Of a stretch of 64,000 nt of DNA, positions 53,069 through 62,195 are shown piece after piece (the stretch's first letter is position 1; each line of letters begins with the position of its first letter). Position numbers and translations under genes: made by a program. The stretch is from Actinobacteria bacterium HGW-Actinobacteria-2. GTDB lineage: Bacteria; Actinomycetota; Actinomycetes; Propionibacteriales; Propionibacteriaceae. The stretch covers positions 1 to 64,000 of the forward strand of contig PHEY01000002.1 in NCBI GenBank assembly GCA_002841335.1, given 5' to 3'. The notes beneath the pieces were generated by a model, which did no database searches, was not told the origin of the DNA, and saw only the letters and a list, made by a program, of their open reading frames with translations.

Positions 53069-54225
53069 GACTCCCCCACGTTCACCGGGAACCTCGCCGA
53101 CAGGACGAACCCACCACCAGGGGCTGCCCCCGAGGAGGACGTCCCGCCCAAGATCTTCACGCGCTCGGCGATACCCACCAGCCCGCGCCCGTTCCCGTCA
53201 CAGGTGCGAAGACCCACCCCGTTGTCGCGCACGACCAGCACCACGTCTGCACCTTCGCAGCCGACCGACACTTCCGCGCGGGTGGCCTGGGCGTGCTTGA
53301 CCACATTGGTCAGCCCCTCCTGAATGATCCGGTACGCCGAGAGCGCCACCGCTGGCGCGAGTTCCGGTAGGGGTTCGACGGTGAGGGCCACCTCCAAGCC
53401 CACCCGCCGCAACTGCTCAACCAACGGCGCGAGATCCTCCAGGGTGGGTTGTGGCACCCGCTGCACCGCAGCATCGTCGCGATCAAGGGCACCCAAAAGG
53501 CGTCGCATGTCACCCAGCGCTTGGCGCCCGATGCCTTCCACTTCGCGCAAGGCGTCGCGGTCCTCGCCGCGATCACCGGGCAGTCGCTGCCGAACGGCCC
53601 CCACCATCAGCACCATCACGCTGACCGAATGAGCCACCACGTCATGCAGCTCGCGCGCAATGCGAGCGCGTTCCTCAGCGACGGCGGTTCGTGCATCGGA
53701 CTCGCGAGCCAGCTCGGCCAACACCGCCCGCTGTTCGGACGCCTCGGCCTGCTCCACCCGATTGCGCACGGTCAGCCCGACGAACCAGGCCAGCGCGAAG
53801 AAGGCCGGCAAAAAGATCAGCGATGTGAGCGAGGCGCTCGGATCCCCCCGCACCACCAGTGCCGAACTCGCCACCACGATCACCAACCCGATCCGCGCCT
53901 TGCGGGAATCCCGCAGGCTGCCCAGCAACGCGGCCGCAGTGATCCCGGTGAGGTAAGCGCCGAAGGAGCCGGCCACCAGGCGTCCCTCGATGAACGACAG
54001 GGCGGCCGCGATGATCCAGACCGTCACCGGGGCAGCAAACGGAAACCGAGGCCACGCCAGCAGGGGAAGCACCAACGCACCCAACGCGATCAGCACGACC
54101 GGGCGTGGTAACCCGATGGCGGTGAGCTGGGGTCGGACGGCCACCTCCACCACGCAGATGACGACCAGCACGCCGACCACCACCGGCATCCAACCGAACC
54201 GCGGCGATGTTGGCACAGGACTCAC
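53065..54225 (-). CDS. Sensor histidine kinase (HisKA_3, NarX/DesK type)
   Basis: 386 residues. The N-terminal third contains about five short hydrophobic helices with little extracytoplasmic loop, pointing to a membrane-intrinsic sensor. The phospho-His is in RIARELHDVVAHSVSVMVLM, and the ATPase domain holds VALSAYRIIQEGLTNVVKHA (N box) and DNGVGLRTCDGNGRGLVGIA (G boxes). GTG start. The cognate regulator follows directly. Confidence 0.94.
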   Translation of the reverse strand: MSPVPTSPRFGWMPVVVGVLVVICVVEVAVRPQLTAIGLPRPVVLIALGALVLPLLAWPRFPFAAPVTVWIIAAALSFIEGRLVAGSFGAYLTGITAAALLGSLRDSRKARIGLVIVVASSALVVRGDPSASLTSLIFLPAFFALAWFVGLTVRNRVEQAEASEQRAVLAELARESDARTAVAEERARIARELHDVVAHSVSVMVLMVGAVRQRLPGDRGEDRDALREVEGIGRQALGDMRRLLGALDRDDAAVQRVPQPTLEDLAPLVEQLRRVGLEVALTVEPLPELAPAVALSAYRIIQEGLTNVVKHAQATRAEVSVGCEGADVVLVVRDNGVGLRTCDGNGRGLVGIAERVKILGGTSSSGAAPGGGFVLSARFPVNVGES

Positions 54226-54366
54226 CGTCTCAACATAGGTGTTCGACCGGCAGCGCGCCTCCTCCGAAAGATGGATCCTCCCTCCCCAGCAGGCAGGAGT
54301 CCCCGCGACGAAAGACCCATCCGTGCGACGACGCCAGGACGGCTACACAACCAGCACGCTGCTTTC

Positions 54367-55152
54367 ATGAACGATTTCGATCCGCAACCGACTGACCTCA
54401 CCCCGGGCCCTCGGCAGTACTCACTCCCGGTCATCCTGGGCGTGTGGGCAGCCGCCGCTCTCCCAATGGGGCTGCTGGCCTTCCTCATCGTCCCTGCCGT
54501 CATCCCCTTCATTCCGCTGCATCCTGGCCTGGTCTTTTGGATCGCCATGGTGGTCGGCATGGCCTGGCAGTTCGTCCTGGCGCTGCTGCTGCTCAGCCGC
54601 GAGCCGGGCGGCCTGAACTGGGCGTCCCTGAAAGGTCGCATCTGGCTGCGGGCTCCGTCCGACCCGGTGACCGGCGAGAGGCGCGGGACTTTGTGGTGGT
54701 GGGTCGTACCGGCGATCGCTGCCAACTTCTTCCTGGGCCTCGCAGCGACCCAGCTGGACGCCTGCTGGACGTGGGCAGCCACCGTCATCCCAGAACCGGC
54801 CTACACCCAGATCAGCGGGTTGGCCGACCCGCAGTTCCGCGGGCAATGGTGGATCCTCGGACTCGTGGCGGTCAGCAGCGCCTTCAACTACGTCCTCGGC
54901 GAGGAACTGCTCTTCCGTGGCGTCCTGCTGCCTCGCATGGCCGGCGTGTTCGGAAAGTGGGACTGGGTAGCGAACACCTTGCTGTTCAGCCTGTACCACG
55001 TCCACAAGATCTGGTCACTGCCCACGATCCTCCTCAGCAGCTTCGGCACCGCTTGGGCGACCCGGCGCTTCCGCAGCATGTGGATGGGCGTCATCGTGCA
55101 CGGCATCGAAGGCGTGGTGCTGTTCTTCATGGTCGTCTCCGTTCTTGCCTGA
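54367..55152 (+). CDS. CPBP-family intramembrane metalloprotease-like protein
   Basis: 261 residues from ATG 54367 (an upstream in-frame ATG at 54271 gives an implausible Pro/Arg-rich leader). About seven helices. The CPBP motif is NYVLGEELLFRGVLLPRM (Glu-Glu-x3-Arg), with a second His motif LFSLYHVHKIW and a third at MGVIVHGIEGVV. Divergent from the two-component system, so it may be one of its targets (inference). Confidence 0.85.
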   Translation: MNDFDPQPTDLTPGPRQYSLPVILGVWAAAALPMGLLAFLIVPAVIPFIPLHPGLVFWIAMVVGMAWQFVLALLLLSREPGGLNWASLKGRIWLRAPSDPVTGERRGTLWWWVVPAIAANFFLGLAATQLDACWTWAATVIPEPAYTQISGLADPQFRGQWWILGLVAVSSAFNYVLGEELLFRGVLLPRMAGVFGKWDWVANTLLFSLYHVHKIWSLPTILLSSFGTAWATRRFRSMWMGVIVHGIEGVVLFFMVVSVLA

Positions 55153-55220
55153 CCCCGTGGCCGAGCCGGAGGGTGGCGAGTTACAGTCGCTGAGTCAGTT
55201 GCCACTCACCGAGGAGTGCC

Positions 55221-55856
55221 ATGTCACGCACGCGAGTCCACAACTTCTCCATCTCGTTGGACGGGTTCGCCACCGGCGAGCCGCAAACCTTGGAGACGCC
55301 CTTCGGCCATGCCGGACAACGGTTGCACCGCTGGATGATGGCCACCCGCTTTTGGGACGAGAACGGCAGCGACGGCATCGACAATGCGTTCGCTCAGCGA
55401 CACAGCGAGGGCATCGGGGCTGAGATCATGGGCGCCCACAAGTTCGGCCCTCCCGGCTGGCAGGACGACCCTGAGTGGCGCGGCTGGTGGGGCGACAACC
55501 CGCCCTTCCACACCCCGACCTTCGTACTGACTCACCGTCCGCGGCCCGACCTGGTGATGGACGGCGGCACTACCTTCCGCTTTCTCTCCACCGGCCCAGC
55601 CGAAGCGCTGGGGATCGCCCGCGAGGCAGCCGGCGGGCTGGACGTCCGCATCGGCGGCGGCCCGAGCATGCTGCGCGACTTCCTCGCCGCAGGTCTGGTC
55701 GACCACCTGCATCTGGTGGTGGTGCCGATCATCCTCGGACGCGGCGTCCGCCTGTGGGACGGCCTGGAGGGCGTCGAAGCCGACTACGACGTGGAGACGG
55801 TCGCCTCCCCCAGCGGCGTCACCCACCTGACCTTCACTCGCCGATCTGCCCAATGA
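55221..55856 (+). CDS. Dihydrofolate reductase-family protein (RibD C-terminal-like)
   Basis: 211 residues; GAGGAG precedes ATG 55221. Family features are SRTRVHNFSISLDGFATGEP, an EIMGAHKFGPPGW segment, DVRIGGGPSMLRDFLAAGLV (NADPH-binding loop) and HLVVVPIILGRGVRLWDG. These DHFR-like reductases are of unknown substrate and differ from the true folA in this window. Confidence 0.9.
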   Translation: MSRTRVHNFSISLDGFATGEPQTLETPFGHAGQRLHRWMMATRFWDENGSDGIDNAFAQRHSEGIGAEIMGAHKFGPPGWQDDPEWRGWWGDNPPFHTPTFVLTHRPRPDLVMDGGTTFRFLSTGPAEALGIAREAAGGLDVRIGGGPSMLRDFLAAGLVDHLHLVVVPIILGRGVRLWDGLEGVEADYDVETVASPSGVTHLTFTRRSAQ

Positions 55857-55907
55857 TTGTCGGCTCACCGGCCGATCTTCTTCGCTGAAGGCGTGTGACA
55901 ATGGCGC

Positions 55908-56126
55908 ATGGGCATCGAGGCGTGGTGGCCGCTCCTCCGGCGAGATTCGCAAAAGTGGCTGATCAGCAACAACGGTGACGCGCTTGCCGACGACATCGCC
56001 GTAGAGATCATGCGCGCGGGCGGAGAAGTCCGCGGCCAATACCTCCCCGATGCCGACGTCGACTGGGTCGAAGCGCTCGCCAACGGCGAAGTCCCCGACC
56101 CGCCTATCAAGCCCACGTCCTACTGA
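55908..56126 (+). CDS. Small hypothetical protein, 72 residues
   Basis: Starts at ATG 55908, five bases after a GACAAT -10-like element, so possibly leaderless. Features WWPLLRRDSQKWLISNNGD and LPDADVDWVEALANGEVPD; no recognised domain. Coding potential looks real: GC-rich third positions, and Trp-Leu-Ile-Ser-Asn with Asp/Glu-rich tail. Function unknown. Confidence 0.6.
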   Translation: MGIEAWWPLLRRDSQKWLISNNGDALADDIAVEIMRAGGEVRGQYLPDADVDWVEALANGEVPDPPIKPTSY

Positions 56127-56146
56127 CGCTGGCCAAGGATCCTGCA

Positions 56147-56193
56147 CCTGGCGCGACCGGCGACGCACGGGGGACGGCTCCTTTTGCGCCAGG
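56147..56193. terminator. Hairpin between convergent genes, containing a GGGGACGG repeat
   Basis: CCTGGCGC (56147-56154) pairs with GCGCCAGG (56186-56193) across a 31-nt loop that contains GGGGGACGGCTCCTTTT, a relative of the repeat at 21743-21901. May act as a terminator for both flanking genes. Confidence 0.5.
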
Positions 56194-56207
56194 CCGCTGT
56201 CGGGCTA

Positions 56208-58085
56208 CTACAAACTGCGAGCGACCTCGGTAGCGCGCTCGTCCTGACCGGTGGCACGCAGCACCTCGATGAGATCGCCGGCGGCTTCGGCAGCCACCGC
56301 CGGGAGGCCCGCTACCCGGAAGCCCTCGTAGGCCGACTCCAGCGCCCAGATGGCGGCTTCCACGTCACCGGCCTCGCGCTGCAGGCGTCCGGCAAGCCAG
56401 AACGCGTGCGCGGCGTTGTAGGGCTGACCGATTCCGGCGAAGCCCTCACCGGCCTTCATGGCCAGGTCGATCGCTTCTGCCGCGGATCGACCCGGACGGC
56501 GCTGCGACGGCGGCGTGGAGGCGATGGTGCGGGCCAGGACGTCGATCAGCTCCCAGCGCAGCGCCTGGAAGCGGGCCAGTTCGGCCACGGCGAGATCGTC
56601 GGACGGTGACTGCTCCGCGGCGATGCGCTGATCGAGGTGCTCGATCAGCGACACCACGTGATGTTCCACGCCCGCGGTATCCAGGACGTCCGCGGCGACC
56701 GGCGCCCAGTCCCCCAACACGGCAGCGATCAGTGCCGGCTCGGCACCCCCGGCGACCAGCCGGGGAACGGCCAGCGCGAAGGTGTCGTGGGCCAGCGAGA
56801 GCTGGGTGTCCGCCAGCAGATGGGCGGCCTCGGCGTAGTTGACTCCGGCGTCGACCAACTGTCCGGCGGCTTCGTCGGCGAGTGCTGCTTGCTGGTAGGC
56901 GTCGGCCGTTTCAGGGGCGTCTTCGATGTCCACCGCAGCGCTCTCCAGCGGCGAATCACTCGCGGGGGTGGCGACGACGTCGGCTGCGACAACCGGCGCT
57001 TCCGGCGCCACGGCCGGGACGTCCAGGCGGGTTGCGGTCAGCGCGCGATCGAGCTGTCGGCTGAAGAAGCTGTTGCCGTTGCGCTGATCGAACTGTGCGG
57101 CCAACTCCGCGGCTTGCGCGTGCGCCCACTCCCGCACCTGACGGACGTTCAGCTCGCCCAACTGGGTCAGTCCGGTGGGCGCATCGTCGGCATCGGCATG
57201 GGCCGCCAGCCCGGCGACCAGGTGGGTCAGCATCCGCACCTGGTCCAGCGGGGTGGCCCGGCCGGGCAGGAAGTCGGCGTAGTCGCCCCGCAGGAGCGCC
57301 AGCGCTTCGGTGAGCCGGTTGATCCGGCACAAGCCCTCGAACCACAACCCGAGCGAACCGGCCGACATGGTGTGGTTTCCGCCGATGCTCGCCCGAGCCG
57401 CGCTCAGCGCCTCGGCGGCCAACTCGGGCTGCCCCAGTTCGGTGTGGGCCAGCGCCAGGTGAACCAGCGTGCTGTGGGGCTCCCGATTGCAGGTGCCCTC
57501 TCGTCCGGCGCCGACCTCCACGGCTTCGGCGTAGCGTCCCTCCTGCACCAGGAAGCCCACCTGCTGACCGGTGCGGCACGCGGCACAGTCGTCGTACTCG
57601 TCGAACCCGGCGCGCTGCCACGCCTGCCGGGCGTCGTCGGCCAGTGAGCTGCCGATGTCACTCAGCCAGCCGAACCGCGACTTCGCCACACAGGACGTCG
57701 GCTTGCCCGAGACGACGAAACGTCGCTCCATCTCGGCGAGGAAGGCTTCGGCCTGCTCGATCGAGATCGCCGGGTAGGACGCCAGGCTGCCGGCCACCCA
57801 CTTGTACTCCCAGAACAGGTTGGCGGTATCGACATCGTCGAACAGGCTGGCGTCCTCGTCCCACAACCGCAGCAGGCGGGCGAAGCCCACGAAACCACGG
57901 TCGTCCTGATCGGTGAACACGTAGTTCTCCACCAGGTCGAGCAGGGCGGCCGGCAGGTAGTCACGCGGGCCTTCGGCCTCGATGCGATCGGTCAGTGCCT
58001 CGCTAGCTGCGGTGCGGGCCGTGCCGTAGGGCATCTGGCGCAGGCGGGAGAGTTCGCGTCCAGCCTCGTGCGGGGAAAGCGCCAT
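56208..58085 (-). CDS. TPR-like helical repeat protein of the Hsp90-like operon
   Basis: 625-residue soluble protein, almost all Ala/Leu/Glu-rich helices in repeat pairs typical of tetratricopeptide solenoids: for example LVHLALAHTELGQPELAAEA, later QLVDAGVNYAEAAHLLADTQ and AAHAFWLAGRLQREAGDVEA. No enzymatic motif is visible. It follows the Hsp90-like gene by 1 bp. TPR domains are the classical Hsp90 co-chaperone fold in eukaryotes, so a chaperone-adaptor role is attractive but is inference. Confidence 0.75.
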   Translation of the reverse strand: MALSPHEAGRELSRLRQMPYGTARTAASEALTDRIEAEGPRDYLPAALLDLVENYVFTDQDDRGFVGFARLLRLWDEDASLFDDVDTANLFWEYKWVAGSLASYPAISIEQAEAFLAEMERRFVVSGKPTSCVAKSRFGWLSDIGSSLADDARQAWQRAGFDEYDDCAACRTGQQVGFLVQEGRYAEAVEVGAGREGTCNREPHSTLVHLALAHTELGQPELAAEALSAARASIGGNHTMSAGSLGLWFEGLCRINRLTEALALLRGDYADFLPGRATPLDQVRMLTHLVAGLAAHADADDAPTGLTQLGELNVRQVREWAHAQAAELAAQFDQRNGNSFFSRQLDRALTATRLDVPAVAPEAPVVAADVVATPASDSPLESAAVDIEDAPETADAYQQAALADEAAGQLVDAGVNYAEAAHLLADTQLSLAHDTFALAVPRLVAGGAEPALIAAVLGDWAPVAADVLDTAGVEHHVVSLIEHLDQRIAAEQSPSDDLAVAELARFQALRWELIDVLARTIASTPPSQRRPGRSAAEAIDLAMKAGEGFAGIGQPYNAAHAFWLAGRLQREAGDVEAAIWALESAYEGFRVAGLPAVAAEAAGDLIEVLRATGQDERATEVARSL

Positions 58086-58086
58086 C

Positions 58087-59928
58087 TCAGTCTCCTTCGT
58101 CGGTGCGGACGGCTCGAGTGAGCAGGGTGTGCAGGGCGTCGTTGAGTTGGGCGGCTTCGCTGGAGGTGAGTCCGTCGCCGGCCATCATCACCGCCGAAAG
58201 GTACAGCGAGCCGACCGAGGCGGCGAACAGGTCGTCGTCGAAGCTGCCGCCATTGGTCAGCAGCTGTTGGACCATCGGCGCGGCATCGTTGAGCACCAGC
58301 GTCCGGGAGCGTCCGGCGCCGGTGGTGGACAAGCTGTCGAGCAGGCCGCCCCACAAGTCGGGTGCCGCCTGGCGTTCTCGGCTCAGTCGGCGTCGATGCT
58401 CACCTTCGGAGTCGCGCAGCACCATCGCCGGCACCGCGGACGGCTCGAAGCGGCGCGCGATCACGTCGCAGTCGGCCCCGGCCAGCAACCCACGGGCTCG
58501 CACCACCGCACTGGACGCGGCCACCTCCCGCTCGGCGCTCAGCAGGTGCAGCACCTTGACCAGGTCGTCGCTCTTCAACTCCCGGACGCGCCAACCGCGG
58601 CGGGTGCCGAGCCGCTCGAGGATCTCCGAGTCGTAGACATAGCCGGCGTTGACCACGGTGATGCCTTCGGCCCGGGCAACCGCCGACACCCGGCGGTAGG
58701 CCTGGGTGGTGACGGTGTAGAGCACCTCGCCGCGCTCGGCCACTTCCGCCAGGGTGAGCACGCCCTCGGAGGTCTCGTACGGCAGCACGGACGCGGCCAG
58801 ATCGAGCAGATCGTCGTCGCTGCGCGCCAATGCCCGAATGGCCAGGTGGTGGGTCTGCAGCAGGCGATCGGCCAGGGCGGACGGGGCGCTGAGCGTACGC
58901 ATCGTCCAGGCCTTGACCTGCTCCCCCAGCGCGTCGCGGGTGGCGGCGAGCACCTCATCGGGGTGCAGTTGCTCCCGGGACGCGGTCGGCGAGAGCAGAT
59001 CCGAATCGAGCACGGCCCGCATGAAGAATGCCCACTCCGGCAGCACCCCGGGCACCCGGGCGCCCAGCAGCATGCGCTTGATGTAGACCCGGTTCTCCGC
59101 CGAGGTCACCCCGGTGGGTTCGGGGACGATGAAGACCACGCCGGTGAGTCCGGCGATCGGCACCGAGACATCGATGTGCGCCATCGGGGTGAAGCGGAAC
59201 ACCCGCTCGCAGTAGGCGACCAGGGCCGCCTCTCGGGCCGCGGTGTTGGGGTAGCTCACCTGCCAGGGCAGCTCGGGTTCACTGATTCGGCGCCACAGGT
59301 TGCCCGCGCCTTCGACGGCGACGCCGACTGCGACGTCCACCGGCAGCAGCGAGCCGTACTCGGTGGCCAGTTCGACGGCCGCCTGCTCGGTGAGCCAATG
59401 CTCGAAGCCGTGGCGGGCGACCAGCCGGACGGTAGTGCCGACCGGACGGTCCTCGACCGGCAGCGCGGTGAGGGTGAAGGTGCCGTCGGTGTAGCCCACC
59501 CAGCTGATCGCCTCGTCGGCGCGGGCGCTACGGGAGGTGACCTCGATTTGGTCGGCGACCATGAACGCGGCCATCAAGCCGATGCCGAACTGGCCCAGAT
59601 AGGAGCCTCGCCGCTCGCCGACCGAGAACCCCCGCTTGGAGGAGTTGCCGATCGTGGACAGGAACTGCTGGGCATCGGCGGCGGTCAGGCCGACACCGGA
59701 ATCGGTGACCTCGATCGCCGGACGCCCGTCGGCGGCCACGCTGGTGACGATGCGGATGGTCGCCGGGGCGTCCGCGTCCAGGCCGCGGCGCGCGGTGATG
59801 GCGTCCACCCCGTTTTGGAGCAGTTCGCGCAGGTACACCTGCGGACCCGAATACAGGTGGTGCGACAGCAGGTCGACGACGCCGGCGAGATCGACCTGGA
59901 AGCGCTCCACCTCAGCGGCGCCGCTCAC
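58087..59928 (-). CDS. Hsp90-family (HtpG-like) chaperone ATPase
   Basis: 613-residue GHKL ATPase. The N-terminal nucleotide site is complete: YLRELLQNGVDAITA (Glu35 and Asn39), EVTDSGVGLTAADAQQFLST (Asp76, G1 box) and YLGQFGIGLMAAFMVAD (G2 box/lid). The middle domain follows with PEPTGVTSAENRVYIKRMLL and a shorter than usual C-terminal dimerisation region. It differs from housekeeping HtpG and matches a separate actinobacterial Hsp90-like group. GTG start overlaps the YbjN stop by 4 bp; the TPR protein follows, so the three form an operon. Confidence 0.9.
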   Translation of the reverse strand: MSGAAEVERFQVDLAGVVDLLSHHLYSGPQVYLRELLQNGVDAITARRGLDADAPATIRIVTSVAADGRPAIEVTDSGVGLTAADAQQFLSTIGNSSKRGFSVGERRGSYLGQFGIGLMAAFMVADQIEVTSRSARADEAISWVGYTDGTFTLTALPVEDRPVGTTVRLVARHGFEHWLTEQAAVELATEYGSLLPVDVAVGVAVEGAGNLWRRISEPELPWQVSYPNTAAREAALVAYCERVFRFTPMAHIDVSVPIAGLTGVVFIVPEPTGVTSAENRVYIKRMLLGARVPGVLPEWAFFMRAVLDSDLLSPTASREQLHPDEVLAATRDALGEQVKAWTMRTLSAPSALADRLLQTHHLAIRALARSDDDLLDLAASVLPYETSEGVLTLAEVAERGEVLYTVTTQAYRRVSAVARAEGITVVNAGYVYDSEILERLGTRRGWRVRELKSDDLVKVLHLLSAEREVAASSAVVRARGLLAGADCDVIARRFEPSAVPAMVLRDSEGEHRRRLSRERQAAPDLWGGLLDSLSTTGAGRSRTLVLNDAAPMVQQLLTNGGSFDDDLFAASVGSLYLSAVMMAGDGLTSSEAAQLNDALHTLLTRAVRTDEGD

Positions 59929-60398
59929 TCCTCGATGACCGGGGCCGCGTCGGGGAAGGCCTCGGCGAACCGCCCGAAGGCGCCGATGGTGGCCCCGATC
60001 GCCGCCCGCAGATGAAGCGTGAGCTGCTCGTCGGTGACGCCCTTTTCGTAGTCGATGTTGAGTTCACCGCGCACCAGGACCTGGCCGTCGTCGGTCACCT
60101 GCGTGTAGACCTTCGGGAAGAGCTTGTCGATGTTGATCTCGTTGGCCAGCCGCAATGCCTGGAGCTCGTGGTCCTGGGTGAGGGTGCCGTACCAGGTGCC
60201 GCGCACCTGCAGCACCTCTTCGTTCTCGCCGTAGAAGAAGAACCAGAAGTAGCCCTCGTCCCAGCTGGCGTAGATGTCGCCGTCGTCGTCGACGCGATAG
60301 ACCCAGTTCTGACGGTCCAGCGCCGCCTGCACCCGCTGACGCGCCAGCGGCGTAGCGACCGACCCGCCGCCCAATGCCTCTTTGTTGAAGTAACCCAT
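59925..60398 (-). CDS. YbjN-domain protein
   Basis: 157 residues from ATG 60398 (an in-frame start ten codons earlier is less likely). The YbjN domain includes DRQNWVYRVDDDGDIYASWD, FWFFFYGENEEVLQVRGTW and VLVRGELNIDYEKGVTDEQL, resembling type III secretion chaperone-like folds. YbjN proteins are poorly understood and have been linked to stress. First gene of the Hsp90-like operon, overlapping it by 4 bp. Confidence 0.88.
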   Translation of the reverse strand: MGYFNKEALGGGSVATPLARQRVQAALDRQNWVYRVDDDGDIYASWDEGYFWFFFYGENEEVLQVRGTWYGTLTQDHELQALRLANEINIDKLFPKVYTQVTDDGQVLVRGELNIDYEKGVTDEQLTLHLRAAIGATIGAFGRFAEAFPDAAPVIEE

Positions 60399-60557
60399 GC
60401 CCGTCCCCCGATCTCTCGCGGTCGGCATCGTTCCCCGCTACCGACCGCGGCCACGTCTGTGATTTGTCCCGGACGAAGTATCTCGAATCATCACAACTGA
60501 GTCGAAACGACAGGGTCCGAGGGTGGACGCCCGGCGGCATCACGGAGGCCGGGGTCG

Positions 60558-61313
60558 CTAAGAGTCACGGGTCACCCGCCCCACCAACTGTGGGGCCCAG
60601 CCATGCAGCCGCCGGACGACCCCCGCCGGCGGAACCACGATGTCGTCCCGCCCGCGCAACAGCGCCCGCACGGCGGCATCGGCAGCACGCTGGGGAGACA
60701 CCTTGGCCCGCCCTCTTCCTTGCGTCATTTTGGTATCGACCAGCGGCAGCAGAATCGTGATCGATCGGGGCCCCTGCCCGTTGCGCCACTGATGGCGCAG
60801 CGACTCGGCGAAGGCCTGCACGCCCGCCTTGGCCGCACAGTAGACGGGCGCGGACTGCTTGGGCATGAAGCCCAGCGTGCTGGTGAGGAAGGCCACCGCC
60901 GCGTCCGGCTCGCCCGCGAGGTAGGGCAGGGCTTCGGTGGTGAGCGCAATCGGTGCCAGCAGATCAGCGGCTAGTTCACGTTCGGCGACTCCGGCAAGCT
61001 GGGGTGCCGACGCGGCGGTGAACCGCATCGGATTCTGGATCGCGGCGTTGTTCACCAGGAGGGTCAGTCCGCCCATCTGTTCGGCGGCGGTTGCCAGCAG
61101 CCGCGAACGCTCAGCGGAGTGCGTGACGTCGGCACAGACGCCGTGGACGCCGGGAAGCCGAGCGCAGGCGCCTTCCACGGCGTCCTGCCTGCGCCCACAG
61201 ATGACCACCTCGGCCCCCGCTCGGGCGAGCGCGCCCGCCAGAGCGAACCCGAACCCTTGGTTGCCGCCGGTGACAAGGGCCTTCGTTCCGGCGAGATCGC
61301 GTCTGGCAGTCAT
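60558..61313 (-). CDS. Short-chain dehydrogenase/reductase
   Basis: 251 residues from ATG 61313. Classical SDR features: ALVTGGNQGFGFALAGALAR (cofactor glycines), LTLLVNNAAIQNP (NNAG-type), and SAPVYCAAKAGVQAF (catalytic Tyr-Lys). It overlaps the darcynin-like gene by 4 bp; a longer upstream in-frame extension is rejected. Substrate unknown; the C-terminal half includes DTKMTQGRGRAKVSPQRAAD typical of lipid or ketone reductases. Confidence 0.93.
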   Translation of the reverse strand: MTARRDLAGTKALVTGGNQGFGFALAGALARAGAEVVICGRRQDAVEGACARLPGVHGVCADVTHSAERSRLLATAAEQMGGLTLLVNNAAIQNPMRFTAASAPQLAGVAERELAADLLAPIALTTEALPYLAGEPDAAVAFLTSTLGFMPKQSAPVYCAAKAGVQAFAESLRHQWRNGQGPRSITILLPLVDTKMTQGRGRAKVSPQRAADAAVRALLRGRDDIVVPPAGVVRRLHGWAPQLVGRVTRDS

Positions 61314-61573
61314 GCGACCTGGCCCTGCTCGGCGTCTGCGTAGCCGCCCTGGAGGTCGGGAGTCGTCGCCAGCAGGATGTCCGAGGCCCCACCTTCGAAG
61401 GCGTCGACGTCGATCCACCGGGTACTCACCGCGGGATGAGCTCGCAGCGCGGTGTCGCAGGTCCGTTCCCCGATGACGGTCCGCTCGCGGTGGCTGAGCT
61501 GAAGCCAGGCGGGCAGTGCCGTGAGGTGGCCGAAGAGCGTGGCGGCCGTTTGTGTAGCAGTCGTTCCATTCAT
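61310..61573 (-). CDS. Darcynin-like protein
   Basis: About 87 residues from ATG 61573. The darcynin-family pattern is ALPAWLQLSHRERTVIGERT with WIDVDAFEGGASDILLATT further on. Function of the family is unknown; members are small ferredoxin-like alpha/beta proteins. Coupled to the SDR by a 4-bp overlap and divergent from TetR across the shared operator, so likely TetR-controlled. Confidence 0.75.
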   Translation of the reverse strand: MNGTTATQTAATLFGHLTALPAWLQLSHRERTVIGERTCDTALRAHPAVSTRWIDVDAFEGGASDILLATTPDLQGGYADAEQGQVA

Positions 61574-61586
61574 AATCGGGACGATA

Positions 61587-61606
61587 ACTGTAACGTCTGC
61601 TACAGT
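61587..61606. promoter_or_regulatory. TetR operator in the divergent promoter
   Basis: ACTGTA-N8-TACAGT, a perfect inverted repeat. TACAGT at 61601-61606 can be the -10 of the tetR-type gene (seven bases before its GTG), and the complementary TACAGT is the -10 of the darcynin-SDR operon. Confidence 0.8.
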
Positions 61607-61613
61607 CAAGGAT

Positions 61614-62195
61614 GTGGCCCGACCCCTCGATCAGCAACGGCGAAAGCAACTGCTTGCCGGCACCGTGACCTACCTGGGCGAACACGGCTTGGCGGGGCTG
61701 TCACTGCGGCCGCTGGCGACCGCGCTCGGCACCAGCGATCGCATGCTGGTTCACTACTTCGGAACCAAGGAAGCCCTGGTGAGGCAGGCGTTGGAGTCGG
61801 CAATGCCCGAGCTCGGTTTGCCGTCGGACGCGAGCCCGATCGACACCGCCCAACAGCTGTGGGCCCGGATGACCCAGGGCGACCAGCGAACTCGCGTGCA
61901 GCTGATGCTTGAGGTGATGGCGCTGGCGCAGACCGCACCCGAGTACCGCGAACTGGCCCAGGCGGCGACTCACCAATGGCTTAACATCGTCGTCAGCCTC
62001 CTGGTTGCCCACGGTCGCCCGCCCACCCGTGCCGAAACCGAGGCCACCATCTTGGTGAGCAGCCTCAAAGGCCTGGCTCTGGACCTCTTCGCCACCGGCG
62101 ACACCGCACGAGTCCAGCGAGCCGTGGAAGCGCTCGTCACCCAAACCCTGGGTAGTGACGGAGAGTTCGCGACGGCAACTGCGGAGCTGGAATGA
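61614..62195 (+). CDS. TetR-family transcriptional regulator
   Basis: 193 residues from GTG 61614. The N-terminal HTH is GLSLRPLATALGTSDRMLVH followed by YFGTKEALV. The C-terminal ligand domain continues to TLGSDGEFATATAELE. Starts farther upstream would cross the operator. Probably represses itself and the divergent darcynin-SDR pair. The stop overlaps the Imm-5-like gene by 4 bp. Confidence 0.92.
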   Translation: MARPLDQQRRKQLLAGTVTYLGEHGLAGLSLRPLATALGTSDRMLVHYFGTKEALVRQALESAMPELGLPSDASPIDTAQQLWARMTQGDQRTRVQLMLEVMALAQTAPEYRELAQAATHQWLNIVVSLLVAHGRPPTRAETEATILVSSLKGLALDLFATGDTARVQRAVEALVTQTLGSDGEFATATAELE

